In this document: positions 14,079-15,081 of the stretch, in pieces | How the letters are laid out: each line of letters starts with the position of its first letter | Numbering within the stretch: position 1 is the stretch's first letter | NCBI GenBank assembly: GCA_031549455.1 | Contig: JAVBPT010000015.1 | Coordinates: 1 to 15,081 of the forward strand | Length of the DNA: 15,081 nucleotides | Direction of reading: 5' to 3' | Source of the DNA: JAVBPT01 sp031549455 | GTDB lineage: Bacteria; Bacillota; Clostridia; Lachnospirales; JAKSVV01 | Notes under the pieces: model-generated | The model's input: only the letters and a program-made list of their open reading frames with translations | Databases searched by the model: none | Told to the model about the DNA's origin: nothing | Program-made: the position numbers and the translations under genes

Positions 14079-14855
14079 TTATTCAAGAAACTCCTCATAC
14101 ACAAACTCTGGAAAAACATCCGCTTCTTTGCACCTTTCATTTTTATCAAGCACCTCATTCATTTTACTCTGAAAGGCTTGTCTCCAGAAAAGAACAAGAG
14201 AGGAGAAGTCTTCTTCCCCACGGTAATCGGATAGAGCGTGTGTGATGGTAAGGATAGCCAGTTGAAATACGGGAATATCGGTATACATGCCTTCGCTTTC
14301 TTCTTCCTCCTGTATCGCAAGAAGTAGACCATCTATAAAGCGAGAGGCATCCCTTTTGCCCACACGATCAATGGCGCTATAAATACCCGCTTTCTCGGGG
14401 GAAATTTCCTTTGGATCGTATTTTCGGGGGCTCACCTTTGTCATCCTTTGGTAGGTTTTGAGAGCGGCTTGTTCTTTTTTTCCTGTGATTCCACCAAGCA
14501 AACGCCTCGAAATGGTTTGGTAGCTCACATATGTTGGTTCGGGGTTCCCTTCGAGGCGATCAAATGCATCTTCCCATAAGGGGATACAGTTTGCCCATGC
14601 GGGGTTTTTCTGTAACCCATAAAGAATCTCAACTTTTGCCCAGGAAAAAGCATCCACTTCCTTATCTACTTCACCAGACTCAATCTCTTCTTGCAACAAA
14701 AGCATCAATCCTTTTATATAGGAACTGGCTTCTGGAATACTCTGAATTGTGCCCATGATATTTTCTTTGGTGAAATAGGTAAATTTTGCATTTTCTCTGG
14801 CTTCATCATCCATTTGTTTTAGGATGGCATCTGTGACTCTCCGATAATCAATCAT
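14079..14855 (-). CDS. Protein of unknown function with an internal duplication
   Basis: No family is recognised. The 258-residue protein is soluble-looking, acidic and mostly helical, with no signal peptide or membrane span. It contains two related halves: EASSYIKGLMLLLQEE (42-57) repeats as DASRFIDGLLLAIQEE (169-184), and IPLWEDAF (91-98) repeats as VLFWRQAF (221-228), with similar spacing. This gives two units of roughly 65-75 residues (about 32-100 and 157-231) joined by a basic linker (TISRRLLGGITGKK, 114-127). AAGGAGC lies seven bases before the ATG. It is transcribed divergently from flgL across a 121-base spacer, the only hint of a motility link. It could equally be an unrelated cytosolic regulator or adaptor. 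Confidence 0.7.
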   Translation of the reverse strand: MIDYRRVTDAILKQMDDEARENAKFTYFTKENIMGTIQSIPEASSYIKGLMLLLQEEIESGEVDKEVDAFSWAKVEILYGLQKNPAWANCIPLWEDAFDRLEGNPEPTYVSYQTISRRLLGGITGKKEQAALKTYQRMTKVSPRKYDPKEISPEKAGIYSAIDRVGKRDASRFIDGLLLAIQEEEESEGMYTDIPVFQLAILTITHALSDYRGEEDFSSLVLFWRQAFQSKMNEVLDKNERCKEADVFPEFVYEEFLE

Positions 14856-14879
14856 TTTTCGCTCCTTCCATATGAGGTT

Positions 14880-14908
14880 ATTTTATCACAGTTACATGGT
14901 TTTGTAAA
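14880..14908 (-). promoter_or_regulatory. Probable promoter of the duplicated-domain gene
   Basis: On the minus strand TTTACA (14908-14903) and TAAAAT (14885-14880) are 17 bases apart, ending 24 bases before the ATG. Confidence 0.5.
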
Positions 14909-14917
14909 TGTTCAGTA

Positions 14918-14945
14918 TAAACTTTTTTGTCAAAATGGTCGATAA
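14918..14945 (+). promoter_or_regulatory. Sigma-D (sigma-28) type promoter of flgL
   Basis: TAAA (14918-14921), 16 bases, then GTCGATAA (14938-14945), seven of eight matching the sigma-D -10 consensus GCCGATAA. Initiation would fall about 25 bases before the flgL ATG. A competing sigma-A reading (TTGTCA at 14927-14932) has poor -10 spacing. Confidence 0.6.
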
Positions 14946-14976
14946 AAGTATTAGAATAGTATGAAAGGGAGAGATC

Positions 14977-15081
14977 ATGAGAATCACCAATACAATGATT
15001 ATGAACAATTCACTTCTGAGTCTAAATCGAAATATGAGGCTTCTTGAAAAATATGATGCACAGTACATCACGGGGAAGAAA
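14977..15081 (+). CDS. flgL: Flagellar hook-filament junction protein FlgL, N-terminus only
   Basis: FlgL (HAP3) joins the hook-associated protein FlgK to the flagellin filament and is exported by the flagellar apparatus. Only 35 residues are visible before the window ends. They begin MRITNTMIMNNSLLSLNRN and reach ITGKK, which matches the usual FlgL opening (MRVTN, then a NN-x-LxxLNRN helix, then a TGKK turn) better than flagellin, whose opening here is quite different. AAGGGAGAG sits before the ATG. flgL commonly follows flgK in an operon; here it is first behind a minus-strand gene and has its own sigma-D-like promoter. fliW and csrA often follow flgL in Firmicutes and may lie just outside. 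Confidence 0.8.
   Translation, partial: MRITNTMIMNNSLLSLNRNMRLLEKYDAQYITGKK

Noticed and set aside
1..15081. CRISPR arrays, insertion sequences, prophage or defence islands
   Set aside because: No direct repeat array, transposase, integrase or known defence protein is visible; all large frames have housekeeping, sporulation, motility or unknown assignments.

Overview
The window looks like chromosome from a low-GC, Gram-positive, motile, endospore-forming anaerobe of the Clostridia type. The reasons are AT-rich DNA with strong AAGGAGG-type ribosome binding sites, a CotS-type spore-coat gene cluster, a flagellin and a flgL start, a bacillary-style 6S RNA, and a thioredoxin-reductase-like flavoprotein without a recognisable NADPH site. 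I cannot name a genus. No mobile element, CRISPR array or phage gene was seen.

Layout. 1-163: tail of a surface protein with a putative Ig (He_PIG-like) fold. 171-289: bidirectional terminator and tRNA-Trp(CCA) on the minus strand. 374-1356: 6S RNA followed almost directly by plsC. 1357-1717: a gene-free stretch with two candidate structured RNAs. 1718-4052: tadA and an FtsH-type membrane AAA protease. 4077-7109 (minus strand): an apparent four-gene sporulation operon, made of a 57-residue Cys-rich protein, a CotS-like kinase-fold protein and two degenerate relatives, preceded by a sigma-E/K-like promoter and closed by a terminator. 7207-9129: a large flagellin gene behind a leader with several promoters and a CsrA-type hairpin. 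9192-11440 (minus): ctpA and the flavoprotein gene as a coupled pair. 11522-13966 (minus): glycogen phosphorylase. 14079-14855 (minus): an unknown protein with an internal duplication. 14977-15081: start of flgL behind a sigma-D-like promoter.

How it fits together. Flagellin, flgL and the CsrA-type leader suggest motility control by sigma-D and CsrA/FliW, with fliW-csrA perhaps just past the right edge. The coat operon and glycogen phosphorylase fit a spore former that mobilises stored glucan. Most units are single genes or short operons separated by compact hairpin terminators, three of which can serve both strands.

The best candidates for something undescribed are: the conserved-looking RNA(s) between plsC and tadA; the operon in which one intact CotS-type kinase fold is followed by two relatives with eroded catalytic loops; the flavoprotein with a lost NADPH motif; and the duplicated-domain protein next to flgL.
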